From Azospirillum rugosum (GTDB lineage Bacteria > Pseudomonadota > Alphaproteobacteria > Azospirillales > Azospirillaceae), in the NCBI RefSeq assembly GCF_017876155.1, contig NZ_JAGINP010000016.1:1-64000 (forward strand): DNA of 64,000 nucleotides, read 5' to 3'. Positions 33,039 through 40,442 of this stretch are shown here, in pieces. Both the position numbers and the translations under genes were made by a program. Position 1 is the stretch's first letter. Every line of letters begins with the position of its first letter. The notes under the pieces were generated by a model, which was not told the origin of the DNA, did no database searches, and was given only the letters and a program-made list of their open reading frames with translations.

Positions 33039-34529
33039 GTGAGCGTACCCGAGGGCAAACCGACCGACCTTCTGTCATCCTACGATCCGGGCCTGTACCA
33101 CGACGAGCTGTTCGGCGGCCGTGACCGCCCGGCCGATCACGCGGCGCTGATACGGCAGCGGCTGGCCGGGCTGAATTTCGAGGAGCTGCTGCGGCGCTCC
33201 CAGGACGCCGAACGGGAGTTGTACAACCTCGGCATCACCTTCCTGGTCTATTCGAACAAGGACGCGGTGGACCGCATCCTGCCGTTCGACATCATTCCCC
33301 GGGTCATCTCGGCCAAGGAATGGGCGCATCTGGAGGCCGGGATCAACCAGCGCGTCGCCGCGCTGAACCTGTTCCTCCACGACATCTACCACGACCAGAA
33401 GATCCTGAAGGACGGGGTGGTCCCGGCGGACCTGGTGCTGGGCAACAACTGCTTCCGGCCGCAGATGGTCGGGCTGGACGTGCCCTTCGACACCTACATC
33501 CACATCATGGGCGTGGATCTGGTGCGCGACCGCGAGGGCACCTTCCGCGTGCTGGAGGACAACGGGCGCGTGCCGTCCGGCGTGTCCTACGTGGTGGAAA
33601 ACCGCCACATGATGCAGCGCGTCTTCCCCGACCTGATGCAGGACATCGGCATCCGCCCGGTGGACAACTACGGCCACAAGCTGCTGGACGCGATGATGGA
33701 GATCGCGCCGCAGGACGTGGGCGATCCCCAGGTCGTGCTGCTGTCGCCGGGCTCCTACAACTCGGCCTATTTCGAGCACATCTTCCTGGCGCGCGAGATG
33801 GGCGTGCCGCTGGTCGAGGGCCGCGACCTGGTGGTCGAGAACGACCGCGTCTACATGAAGACGACCAACGGGCTGGCGCGGGTGGACTCGATCTACCGCC
33901 GCATCGACGACGCCTTCCTCGACCCCAAGGCCTTCAACCCCGACAGCATGCTGGGCGTGCCCGGCATCCTGGAGGCCTACCGCAAGGGCAACGTGGCGCT
34001 CGCCAACGCCATCGGCACCGGTGTCGCCGACGACAAGGCGATCTACTGCTACGTGCCGCGGATGATCAAATACTACCTGGACCAGGACGCGATCATCCCC
34101 AACGTCGACACGCGCATCTGCCGCGAGGCGGATTCGCTCCGGTACACGCTGGACAACCTGGACAAGCTGGTGGTCAAGCCGGTCGGCGAGGCCGGCGGCT
34201 ACGGCATCACAATCGGCCCCCGCGCCAGCAAGGAGCAGCTGGCGGAATGCCGGGACAAGCTGCTGGCCGACCCGGCGAACTACATCAGCCAGCCGGTCGT
34301 CGACCTGTCGGTCTGCCCCACCGTGACGGAGGACGGGATCGAGCCGCGCCACGTCGACCTCCGCCCCTTCGCCATCACCGGCAAGAACACCTGGGTCCTG
34401 CCCGGCGGCCTGACCCGCGTCGCGCTGAAGAAGGGCACGCTGATCGTCAACTCGTCGCAGGGCGGCGGCTCGAAGGACACCTGGGTTCTCCAGGATGGTG
34501 TCGGGGTTCAGGAAGGGGGCGCGTCGTGA
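33039..34529 (+). CDS. Circularly permuted ATP-grasp type 2 protein
   Basis: A 496-residue protein of the circularly permuted ATP-grasp family. Conserved stretches include GITFLVYSNKDAVDRILPFDIIPR, NNCFRPQMVG, RVLEDNGRVPSGVSYV, LSPGSYNSAYFEH and KPVGEAGGYGI. Each is read directly in the sequence, with the ATP-grasp catalytic pieces in swapped order. The family is predicted to form peptide or amide bonds but lacks a fixed substrate. GTG at 33039 with GGGGGAG eight bases upstream is chosen; an in-frame upstream start adds 25 poorly conserved residues. It overlaps the alpha-E gene by four bases (GTGA), the usual partner. Confidence 0.92.
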   Translation: MSVPEGKPTDLLSSYDPGLYHDELFGGRDRPADHAALIRQRLAGLNFEELLRRSQDAERELYNLGITFLVYSNKDAVDRILPFDIIPRVISAKEWAHLEAGINQRVAALNLFLHDIYHDQKILKDGVVPADLVLGNNCFRPQMVGLDVPFDTYIHIMGVDLVRDREGTFRVLEDNGRVPSGVSYVVENRHMMQRVFPDLMQDIGIRPVDNYGHKLLDAMMEIAPQDVGDPQVVLLSPGSYNSAYFEHIFLAREMGVPLVEGRDLVVENDRVYMKTTNGLARVDSIYRRIDDAFLDPKAFNPDSMLGVPGILEAYRKGNVALANAIGTGVADDKAIYCYVPRMIKYYLDQDAIIPNVDTRICREADSLRYTLDNLDKLVVKPVGEAGGYGITIGPRASKEQLAECRDKLLADPANYISQPVVDLSVCPTVTEDGIEPRHVDLRPFAITGKNTWVLPGGLTRVALKKGTLIVNSSQGGGSKDTWVLQDGVGVQEGGAS

Positions 34530-35503
34530 ATCTTCTGGCCCGTTACGCCGAGTGCATCTTCTGGATGGCCCGCTATATGGAGCGGGCGGAGAACCTCGCC
34601 CGCATCCTGGACGTGCACGAGACCTTCGCCCGCGACACGCGCGGCATGACGAACTGGTTCTCCATCGTCCAGCTGAACGCCGACGAGAAGGACTTCTTCA
34701 GCCGCCACGACCGGCCGACGGCCGAAGCGGTGGTGCGCTACTACATGTTCGACACCCAGCACCCGAACTCGCTGGTGTCGATGCTGCGCATGGCGCGTGA
34801 GAACGCGCGCGTCCTGCGCCCCTGGATCTCGACCGAGATGTGGACGCAGATAAACGTGTTCCACAACAAGCTGGTGGAGATGAGCGGCAAGGACGTACCC
34901 ATTCCCAACCTGTCCAAGGTCTGCACCTGGATCAAGGAGGAATGCCAGACCCACACCGGCATTACCGAGGGCACCTTCTACCGGGACCAGGGCTGGTATT
35001 TCTACCAATTGGGCAAGTACATCGAGCGGGCCGACCAGACGACTCGGCTGCTCGACATCAAGTACCACACGCTGCTGCCCTCCCCGCTCGACATCGGCTC
35101 GACCCTGGACATGAGCCAGTGGACCACCGTGCTGCGGTCGGCCGCCGGCTATCACGCCTTCCGGCGTGTCTACCCGCGGGGCATGACGCCCACCACGGTC
35201 GCCGGCTTCATGATGTACAACGAAGGTTTCCCGCGATCGGTTGTGATGTGTGTGCGACAGATCGACGGCCTCTTGACCCGCATGAAGTCGCGCTACACCT
35301 TGCGCGGTGGCAGCGAGGCGATGGAGAAGGTGGACGAACTGCTGGGTGCGCTGTTGGCGCGTCCGATCGAGGAGGTGATCCACGGCGGCCTGCACGAGTA
35401 TCTGGACTGGGTGCAGGGCCAGCTGAACGGCATCACCAACGAGATCGGGCTTGCATTCTTCGGCCGGGAACCCGTCGCAGCCACCCAAATCCAGAGCCAA
35501 TAG
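34526..35503 (+). CDS. Alpha-E domain-containing protein
   Basis: A 325-residue all-helical alpha-E protein. It begins NLLARYAECIFWMARYMERAEN, where the W-ARY-ERAEN pattern is the family signature. A second such pattern occurs at YFYQLGKYIERADQTTRLLD near residue 170. These proteins nearly always accompany the circularly permuted ATP-grasp enzyme and are predicted to work with it in peptide synthesis or modification. The GTG start overlaps the preceding stop. The transglutaminase-like partner often found third in such operons is absent; bpt follows instead. The stop codon lies in the first unit of a 16-base tandem repeat. Confidence 0.92.
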   Translation: MNLLARYAECIFWMARYMERAENLARILDVHETFARDTRGMTNWFSIVQLNADEKDFFSRHDRPTAEAVVRYYMFDTQHPNSLVSMLRMARENARVLRPWISTEMWTQINVFHNKLVEMSGKDVPIPNLSKVCTWIKEECQTHTGITEGTFYRDQGWYFYQLGKYIERADQTTRLLDIKYHTLLPSPLDIGSTLDMSQWTTVLRSAAGYHAFRRVYPRGMTPTTVAGFMMYNEGFPRSVVMCVRQIDGLLTRMKSRYTLRGGSEAMEKVDELLGALLARPIEEVIHGGLHEYLDWVQGQLNGITNEIGLAFFGREPVAATQIQSQ

Positions 35504-35555
35504 GCCCCAAAGCCAATAGGCTGCCAAGCCAACAGGCCCAGACCCCAACAGCCGG
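35497..35555. repeat. 16-base tandem repeat, 3.7 copies
   Basis: Units CCAATAGGCCCCAAAG, CCAATAGGCTGCCAAG and CCAACAGGCCCAGACC are followed by a partial CCAACAGCCGG. The first unit contains the alpha-E stop codon (TAG). The array fills nearly the entire gap before bpt, including its ribosome-binding region. Confidence 0.85.
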
Positions 35556-35560
35556 TTTCC

Positions 35561-36301
35561 ATGTCGGTCATCCAGCCGCAGCACCGCCCGCTCCAGCAGT
35601 TCTTCCGGTCCGGGCCGATGCCCTGCCCCTATCTGCCCGGGCGGGTGGAGCGGAAGCTGTTCACCCGGCTGTTGGGTCCCTATTCGGCGGAGGTCAACTC
35701 CACCCTGTCCCGCGCGGGCTTCCGCCGCAGCCACGACATCGTCTACCGCCCGGTCTGCCCGAACTGCCAGGCCTGCGTGCCGGTGCGCATTCCCGTGGCG
35801 ACCTTCGAGGCGAGCCGGTCGCAGAAGCGCGTGGCCCGCATCAACCAGGATCTCCGTCTCAACGAGGCGCCGGCCGTCGCCACGGGGGAGCAGTACCGGC
35901 TGTTCGCCACCTACCAGAATTCCCGCCACGGCGAGTCCGACATGGCCCGCATGGCCATGGCCGATTTCGCCGCGATGATCGACGAGGGGCGCGCCGACAC
36001 CAGCCTGTTCGAAGCCCGCGACGCGCACGGCCGGCTGGTCGGCTGCATGCTGACGGACCGGCTGACCGACGGCTTCTCCGCCGTCTACAGCTTCTACGAC
36101 GCGCGGCAGGACCGGCGCAGCCTGGGCACCCACATGATCCTGAGCCTGATCGAGCGCGCCCAGGCGGAGGGGCTCCCCTACGTCTACCTGGGCTACTGGA
36201 TCGAGCAGAGCCGCAAAATGGCCTACAAGGCAAAGTTTCGCCCGCTGGAGGCCCTTGGCCGCGATGGTTGGTACCGGCTGCCCGAAGACGCGAACCGCTG
36301 A
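35561..36301 (+). CDS. bpt: Aspartate/glutamate leucyltransferase (arginyltransferase family)
   Basis: A 246-residue aminoacyl-tRNA-protein transferase. In the Bpt group leucine is transferred from Leu-tRNA to N-terminal Asp or Glu of proteins, marking them for ClpAP via ClpS. Visible motifs are CPYLPGRVERKLFT (from residue 22), CPNCQACVPVRI with its Cys pair, HGESDMARM, FYDARQDRRSLGTHMI and VYLGYWIEQSRKMAYK. The family also contains true arginyltransferases, and sequence alone leaves some doubt. The ATG is at 35561, 58 bases after the alpha-E stop, with a weak ribosome site inside tandem repeats. Confidence 0.92.
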   Translation: MSVIQPQHRPLQQFFRSGPMPCPYLPGRVERKLFTRLLGPYSAEVNSTLSRAGFRRSHDIVYRPVCPNCQACVPVRIPVATFEASRSQKRVARINQDLRLNEAPAVATGEQYRLFATYQNSRHGESDMARMAMADFAAMIDEGRADTSLFEARDAHGRLVGCMLTDRLTDGFSAVYSFYDARQDRRSLGTHMILSLIERAQAEGLPYVYLGYWIEQSRKMAYKAKFRPLEALGRDGWYRLPEDANR

Positions 36302-36388
36302 GCGTTTAGCCACCGATCGGGCGGGCTTTTCGCTCGCTCTTATTGCGGCAATCCCGTAAGTACCCTTCCAAGCTCTTGCAAAATGCTA

Positions 36389-36417
36389 GTCGCCTGCGGA
36401 ATATTGCCGCAGACGAC
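36389..36417. promoter_or_regulatory. Operator-like palindrome upstream of the TRAP genes
   Basis: GTCGCCTGCGG and CCGCAGACGAC are inverted copies with one mismatch in 11, separated by AATATTG. It lies about 130-155 bases before the small TRAP permease gene, in a 242-base gap that is otherwise empty. No bound regulator is known. Confidence 0.45.
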
Positions 36418-36543
36418 ACCCATTGGTGTTACCTTTTAAGATTGGGCCATCGTCGTCGGCGCGCCGCCTACGGCTTCGGTCAACGGACAACAAAAAGGGA
36501 CAGAGCGGGGCGCGCCCCGCTTCTTGCACAGGGAGGCTCTCCG

Positions 36544-37080
36544 TTGAGGTTCCTGCTCCGAATCAGCGGGCTCATCGATGCTGTCAACGACGGAATCGGC
36601 AAGCTCGTCTACTGGCTGGTGCTGGCCGCCGTCGTGGTCAGCTCCGTCAACGCGGTGGTCCGCTACAGCATCAACTACAGCTCGAACGCGTGGCTGGAGC
36701 TGCAGTGGTACCTGTTCGCCGCCATTTTCCTGTTGTGCTCGGGCTACACGTTCCTGCGCAACGAACACATCCGCATCGACATCATTCTCGGCCGCTTTTC
36801 CAAGCGGGTCCAGGCGGCGGTCGACATCTTTGGCATCCTCGTTTTCCTGTTCCCGATGGCGATCCTGATCATGTGGCTGTCCTGGCCCATGTTCCGCGAC
36901 AGCTTCGTCACCAACGAGATGTCGAGCGACGCCGGCGGGCTGATCCGCTGGCCGGCCAAGCTTCTGGTTCCCGTCGGCTTCTTCCTGCTCACCGCGCAGG
37001 GCCTGTCGGAGCTGATCAAGCGCATCGCCTTCCTCGCCGGGGTCATCGACCAGCCGGGCGAGAAGATGCACAGCCACTAA
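36544..37080 (+). CDS. TRAP transporter small permease (DctQ type)
   Basis: A 178-residue inner-membrane protein with four hydrophobic helices. They include LVYWLVLAAVVVSSVNAVVRY, WLELQWYLFAAIFLLCSGYTFL (the conserved W-E-Q-W region) and HIRIDII. This is the DctQ/TakQ subunit of a TRAP transporter, which with the large permease moves an organic acid with sodium or protons. The start is TTG at 36544, preceded by GGGAGG at 36531-36536; upstream in-frame ATG starts would add non-conserved sequence. It precedes the DctM gene by 18 bases. Confidence 0.9.
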   Translation: MRFLLRISGLIDAVNDGIGKLVYWLVLAAVVVSSVNAVVRYSINYSSNAWLELQWYLFAAIFLLCSGYTFLRNEHIRIDIILGRFSKRVQAAVDIFGILVFLFPMAILIMWLSWPMFRDSFVTNEMSSDAGGLIRWPAKLLVPVGFFLLTAQGLSELIKRIAFLAGVIDQPGEKMHSH

Positions 37081-37098
37081 AGCACCGGGAACCCGACC

Positions 37099-38610
37099 AT
37101 GGCTGAATTCCTCGTCGCCAACATGGCGCCACTGATGTTCGTGGCGCTGATCTTCTTCCTTCTGATGGGCTTCCCGGTCGCCTTCGCGCTGGCCGCCAAC
37201 GGCCTCCTGTTCGGCCTGATCGGGGTGGAGCTTGGGCTGTTGACCCCGGCGCTGTTCCAGGCTCTGCCGGAACGCGTGTTCGGCATCATGCGCAACGACA
37301 CGTTGCTGGCGATCCCCTTCTTCACCTTCATGGGCCTGATCCTCGAACGATCCGGCATGGCGGAGGACCTGCTCGACACCATCGGGCAGCTGTTCGGCCC
37401 CCTGCGCGGCGGTCTGGCCTACGCGGTGATCTTCGTCGGCGCCCTGCTCGCCGCGACGACCGGCGTGGTCGCCGCGTCGGTCATCTCCATGGGCCTGATC
37501 TCGCTGCCGATCATGCTGCGCTACGGCTATGACCGGCGGCTGGCGTCGGGCGTCATCGCGGCGTCGGGCACGCTGGCCCAGATCATCCCGCCGTCGCTGG
37601 TGCTGATCGTTCTGGCCGACCAGCTCGGCCGCTCGGTCGGCGACATGTACGCCGGCGCCCTGGTCCCGGGCCTGGTGCTGACCGGCCTGTACACCGGCTA
37701 CATCCTGATCACGACCATCGTGCGGCCCGACTTCGCGCCGGCCCTGCCGCCGGAAGCGCGCAGTTTGCGCGGCTTCAAGCTGCTGCTGCGCGTGCTGACC
37801 TCGCTGGTGCCGCCGCTGGTGCTGATCTTCCTGGTGCTGGGCACCATCTTCCTCGGCGTCGCGACACCGACGGAAGGCGGCGCCATGGGTGCCGCGGGGG
37901 CCATCCTGCTGGCGCTGGCCAAGCGGAAGCTGGGGCTGAGCCTGCTGCGGCAGGCGATGGACACGACGGCCAAGCTGTCGTCCTTCGTGATCTTCATCCT
38001 GATCGGCTCGACCGTGTTCGGCCTCGTCTTCCGCGCGGTGAACGGCGACCTGTGGGTGGAGCACCTGCTGACCAGCCTGCCGGGTGGCGAGCTGGGCTTC
38101 CTGATCGTCGTCAACCTGATGGTCTTCCTGCTGGCCTTCTTCCTCGACTTCTTCGAGCTGGCCTTCATCATCGTGCCGCTGCTCGGGCCGGTCGCGGAAA
38201 AGCTGGGCATCGACCTGATCTGGTTCGGCGTGCTGCTGGGCGTGAACATGCAGACCTCCTTCATGCACCCGCCCTTCGGCTTCGCCCTGTTCTTCCTGCG
38301 CAGCGTCGCGCCGCGCGAGGATTACAAGGACAAGATCACCGGCAAGATCATCGCGAAGATCACCACCGGCCAGATCTACTGGGGTGCGGTGCCCTTCGTC
38401 TGCATCCAGCTGATCATGGTGGCGTTGGTCATCATCTTCCCCGAGCTGGTCTTCTCCGGCCTGGACCGCGGCGAGAAGATCGACCTCGACAAGGTGAAGA
38501 TCGAGATCCCGCAGTTCGACACCAACGAACCGCCCCCGCCCTTCGGCACGCCCGACCAGCCGGCCGACGATCCGAACGCGGACATCATGAAGCAGTTGCA
38601 GGGCAAGTAA
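37099..38610 (+). CDS. TRAP transporter large permease (DctM type)
   Basis: A 503-residue inner-membrane protein with about twelve transmembrane segments. The family traits are FFLLMGFPVAFALAANG, the AIPFFTFMGLILERSGMAEDLL loop, GVVAASVISMGLISLP, SGTLAQIIPPS, and ATPTEGGAMGA. A polar 60-residue tail (KVKIEIPQFDTNEPPPPFG onward) is longer than in classical DctM and matches the large-loop form found with alpha-keto acid transporters. The substrate is inferred from the nearby TakP-like binding protein. Confidence 0.94.
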   Translation: MAEFLVANMAPLMFVALIFFLLMGFPVAFALAANGLLFGLIGVELGLLTPALFQALPERVFGIMRNDTLLAIPFFTFMGLILERSGMAEDLLDTIGQLFGPLRGGLAYAVIFVGALLAATTGVVAASVISMGLISLPIMLRYGYDRRLASGVIAASGTLAQIIPPSLVLIVLADQLGRSVGDMYAGALVPGLVLTGLYTGYILITTIVRPDFAPALPPEARSLRGFKLLLRVLTSLVPPLVLIFLVLGTIFLGVATPTEGGAMGAAGAILLALAKRKLGLSLLRQAMDTTAKLSSFVIFILIGSTVFGLVFRAVNGDLWVEHLLTSLPGGELGFLIVVNLMVFLLAFFLDFFELAFIIVPLLGPVAEKLGIDLIWFGVLLGVNMQTSFMHPPFGFALFFLRSVAPREDYKDKITGKIIAKITTGQIYWGAVPFVCIQLIMVALVIIFPELVFSGLDRGEKIDLDKVKIEIPQFDTNEPPPPFGTPDQPADDPNADIMKQLQGK

Positions 38611-38675
38611 ACGCAGCCAAAGCCCCTCTCCCGCCCCCGGCGGGAGAGGGAGGGACCCACGAAGTGGCAGCCCTT

Positions 38676-38867
38676 CGTAGGTTGGGTGGAGGCGTAGCCG
38701 AAACCCAACATTGCCGGCATCGCGACGTGTGTCGGGTTCCGCTGGCGCTCCACCCAACCTACGCATCGAACGGAGACTTCGTAGGTTGGGTGGAGGCGTA
38801 GCCGAAACCCAACATCGCCGGCATCGCGACGTGTGTTGGGTTCCGCTGGCGCTCCACCCAACCTACG
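38676..38867. repeat. Tandemly duplicated family B inverted repeats
   Basis: Two 88-base copies, 104 bases apart, each consist of a forward unit (CGTAGGTTGGGTGGAGGCG), a spacer with CGGCATCGCGACGTGTGT, and a reverse unit ending CCACCCAACCTACG. The copies differ at only a few positions, so the duplication is recent. A family A palindrome lies 26 bases before them. Confidence 0.88.
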
Positions 38868-38893
38868 GATCCACAAATCCCGGTCCGGCAACA

Positions 38894-38921
38894 AAAAAGC
38901 CCCGCTTTCGCGGGGCTTTTT
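38894..38921. terminator. Bidirectional Rho-independent terminator
   Basis: The stem GCCCCGC/GCGGGGC with loop TTTC is flanked by A-run on the left and T-run on the right, so it can stop transcripts from both sides. It starts 15 bases after the stop codon of the leftward takP-like gene. Confidence 0.9.
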
Positions 38922-38935
38922 CTTGTGCAGCCTTC

Positions 38936-40033
38936 TCAGCCCTTCGTCTTGGGCGGCGGGGCGCCGAAGACGAAGTTGTCGAAGGTGTTTTCGGCGACGC
39001 GGAACCACAGGTATTCCTCGTCGCGGAACTTGCGCCACTGCTCGTAGACCTTCTTGAACTTCTCGTTCCGGGCGGCCTCTTCCTCATAGACCTCGAAGCT
39101 CGCTTGGTAGCAGGCTTGCAGCATCTCGCGCGGGAAGGGCTTCAGGATGGTGCCGGCGCCGACCAGCCGCTTCAGGGCGCGCATGTTTTGGACGTCGTAC
39201 TTGCCGAGCATGTCCAGCGTGGCGTCGGAGCAGGCGGCCTCGAAAACCGCCTTGTAGTGCTTCGGCAGCTGTTCCCACTGCGGCAGGCTGACCAGCATCG
39301 ACACCTGCGGGCCGCCTTCCCACCAGCCGGGGTAGTAGTAGTACTTGGCGACCTTGTTGAAGCCCAGCTTCTCGTCGTCGTAGGGGCCGACGAACTCGGC
39401 GGCGTCGATGGTGCCCTTTTCAAGCGCCGGGTAGATGTCGCCGCCGGCGATCTGCTGCGGCACGACGCCCAGCTTGGTCAGGATGGTGCCGGCGTAGCCG
39501 CCGATGCGGAACTTAAGGCCCTTCAGGTCCTCAATGGTCTTCAGCTCCTTGCGAAACCAGCCACCCATCTGCGTGCCGGTGTTGCCGGCGCCGAACTGGA
39601 TGATGTTGTAGCCCTTGTAGAACTCCCGCATCAGGTCCATGCCGCCGCCGTGGGTCATCCAGGCGTTCTGCTGGCGGGCGTTCAGGCCGAAGGGCATCGC
39701 CGAATCGAAGGCGAAGGTCGGGTCCTTGCCGACATAGTAGTAGGAGACGGTGTGGCCGCACTCCACGGTGCCGTCCTTGACGGCGTCGAGCACCTGCAGG
39801 CCGGGCACGATCTCGCCGGCGGCGAAGGTGCGGATCTGGAACTTGCCGTCCGTCATTTCGGCGACGCGCTTGCCGACGAACTCGGCACCACCATAGATGG
39901 TGTCCAGGCTCTTCGGGAAGCTGGAGGCGCAGCGCCACTTGATCTCGGGGTTGCTCTGCGCGATGGCCGGGGCGGCCAGGGTGCTGGCGGCGACACCGAC
40001 ACCGGCGGTGGTCAGGAATGCACGGCGTTTCAT
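38936..40033 (-). CDS. takP: TRAP transporter substrate-binding protein, TakP-like
   Basis: A 365-residue periplasmic DctP-family protein. The signal peptide MKRRAFLTTAGVGVAASTLA carries a twin-arginine motif and ends APAIAQ, so Tat export is likely. The mature protein resembles Rhodobacter TakP along its length: WRCASSFPKSLDTIYGGAE, TVECGHTVSYYYVGKDPTFAFD, GGDIYPALEKGTIDAAEFVG and YYYYPGWWEGGP. TakP binds pyruvate and other 2-oxo acids with sodium. ATG at 40031-40033 follows AGGGAG. It converges on the two permease genes and therefore needs its own promoter, which I did not find with confidence. Confidence 0.9.
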   Translation of the reverse strand: MKRRAFLTTAGVGVAASTLAAPAIAQSNPEIKWRCASSFPKSLDTIYGGAEFVGKRVAEMTDGKFQIRTFAAGEIVPGLQVLDAVKDGTVECGHTVSYYYVGKDPTFAFDSAMPFGLNARQQNAWMTHGGGMDLMREFYKGYNIIQFGAGNTGTQMGGWFRKELKTIEDLKGLKFRIGGYAGTILTKLGVVPQQIAGGDIYPALEKGTIDAAEFVGPYDDEKLGFNKVAKYYYYPGWWEGGPQVSMLVSLPQWEQLPKHYKAVFEAACSDATLDMLGKYDVQNMRALKRLVGAGTILKPFPREMLQACYQASFEVYEEEAARNEKFKKVYEQWRKFRDEEYLWFRVAENTFDNFVFGAPPPKTKG

Positions 40034-40442
40034 CAAAGTCTCCCTGAGTCCCTTCCTTGGAGCGCCCGTGCACGCCGTCGTTCCGGCCCCCGAACGGGAG
40101 CCCGGCCTGCAAGGCGGGAAGGTGTTGCGTGAGTGATTGGCAGCGCCAGGGCGCCCATTACCGCGTGGGCTACGGCCGACGCATAACGGTCTCGTTTGCC
40201 GGTGCGCGGTCACACGGAGTGGCGGAGCCCATGCGTTTGCCTCCCTGCGGTCCGGAGCTTGGCCATTCCGGGGTAACCCCAGGGACAAACCGCTCCGGCT
40301 CCATTTGATGGAACGACTATGCCGGAAACGCGGGTCAGAGTTCAAGTCAAAGCATGGCTTGGCCGTCGCGGAATCGAAATTTTGTGCGCGAACAAGCGTC
40401 GAAAGTGAAACGGGAGGCCGAAGCCTCCCGTTCCCTTGTGCG
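40034..40442. other. 409-base intergenic region upstream of takP
   Basis: No convincing gene, RNA or repeat is seen. The right end holds the parC terminator. The rest must contain the leftward takP promoter, but no good -35/-10 pair was recognised. Confidence 0.6.
40405..40431 (-). terminator. Terminator of recO-parC
   Basis: On the minus strand the stem ACGGGAGGC/GCCTCCCGT with a 4-base loop is followed by a T-rich stretch (TTTCACTTTC). It lies just after the parC stop codon at 40443. Confidence 0.7.

Larger units (their letters stand above)
38611..38935. other. Gap of repeats and a terminator between convergent TRAP genes
   Basis: No gene is seen here. In order it contains a family A palindrome (38623-38650), two tandem copies of a family B inverted-repeat pair (38676-38763 and 38780-38867), and a bidirectional terminator. 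The remaining bases show nothing. Confidence 0.8.

Noticed and set aside
36361..36395. Possible sigma54 promoter before the TRAP genes (TTGCA at 36375-36379)
   Set aside because: The required GG of the -24 element is missing.
40057..40308. Small frames in the gap upstream of takP
   Set aside because: No ribosome site, no domain and shadow-like composition.
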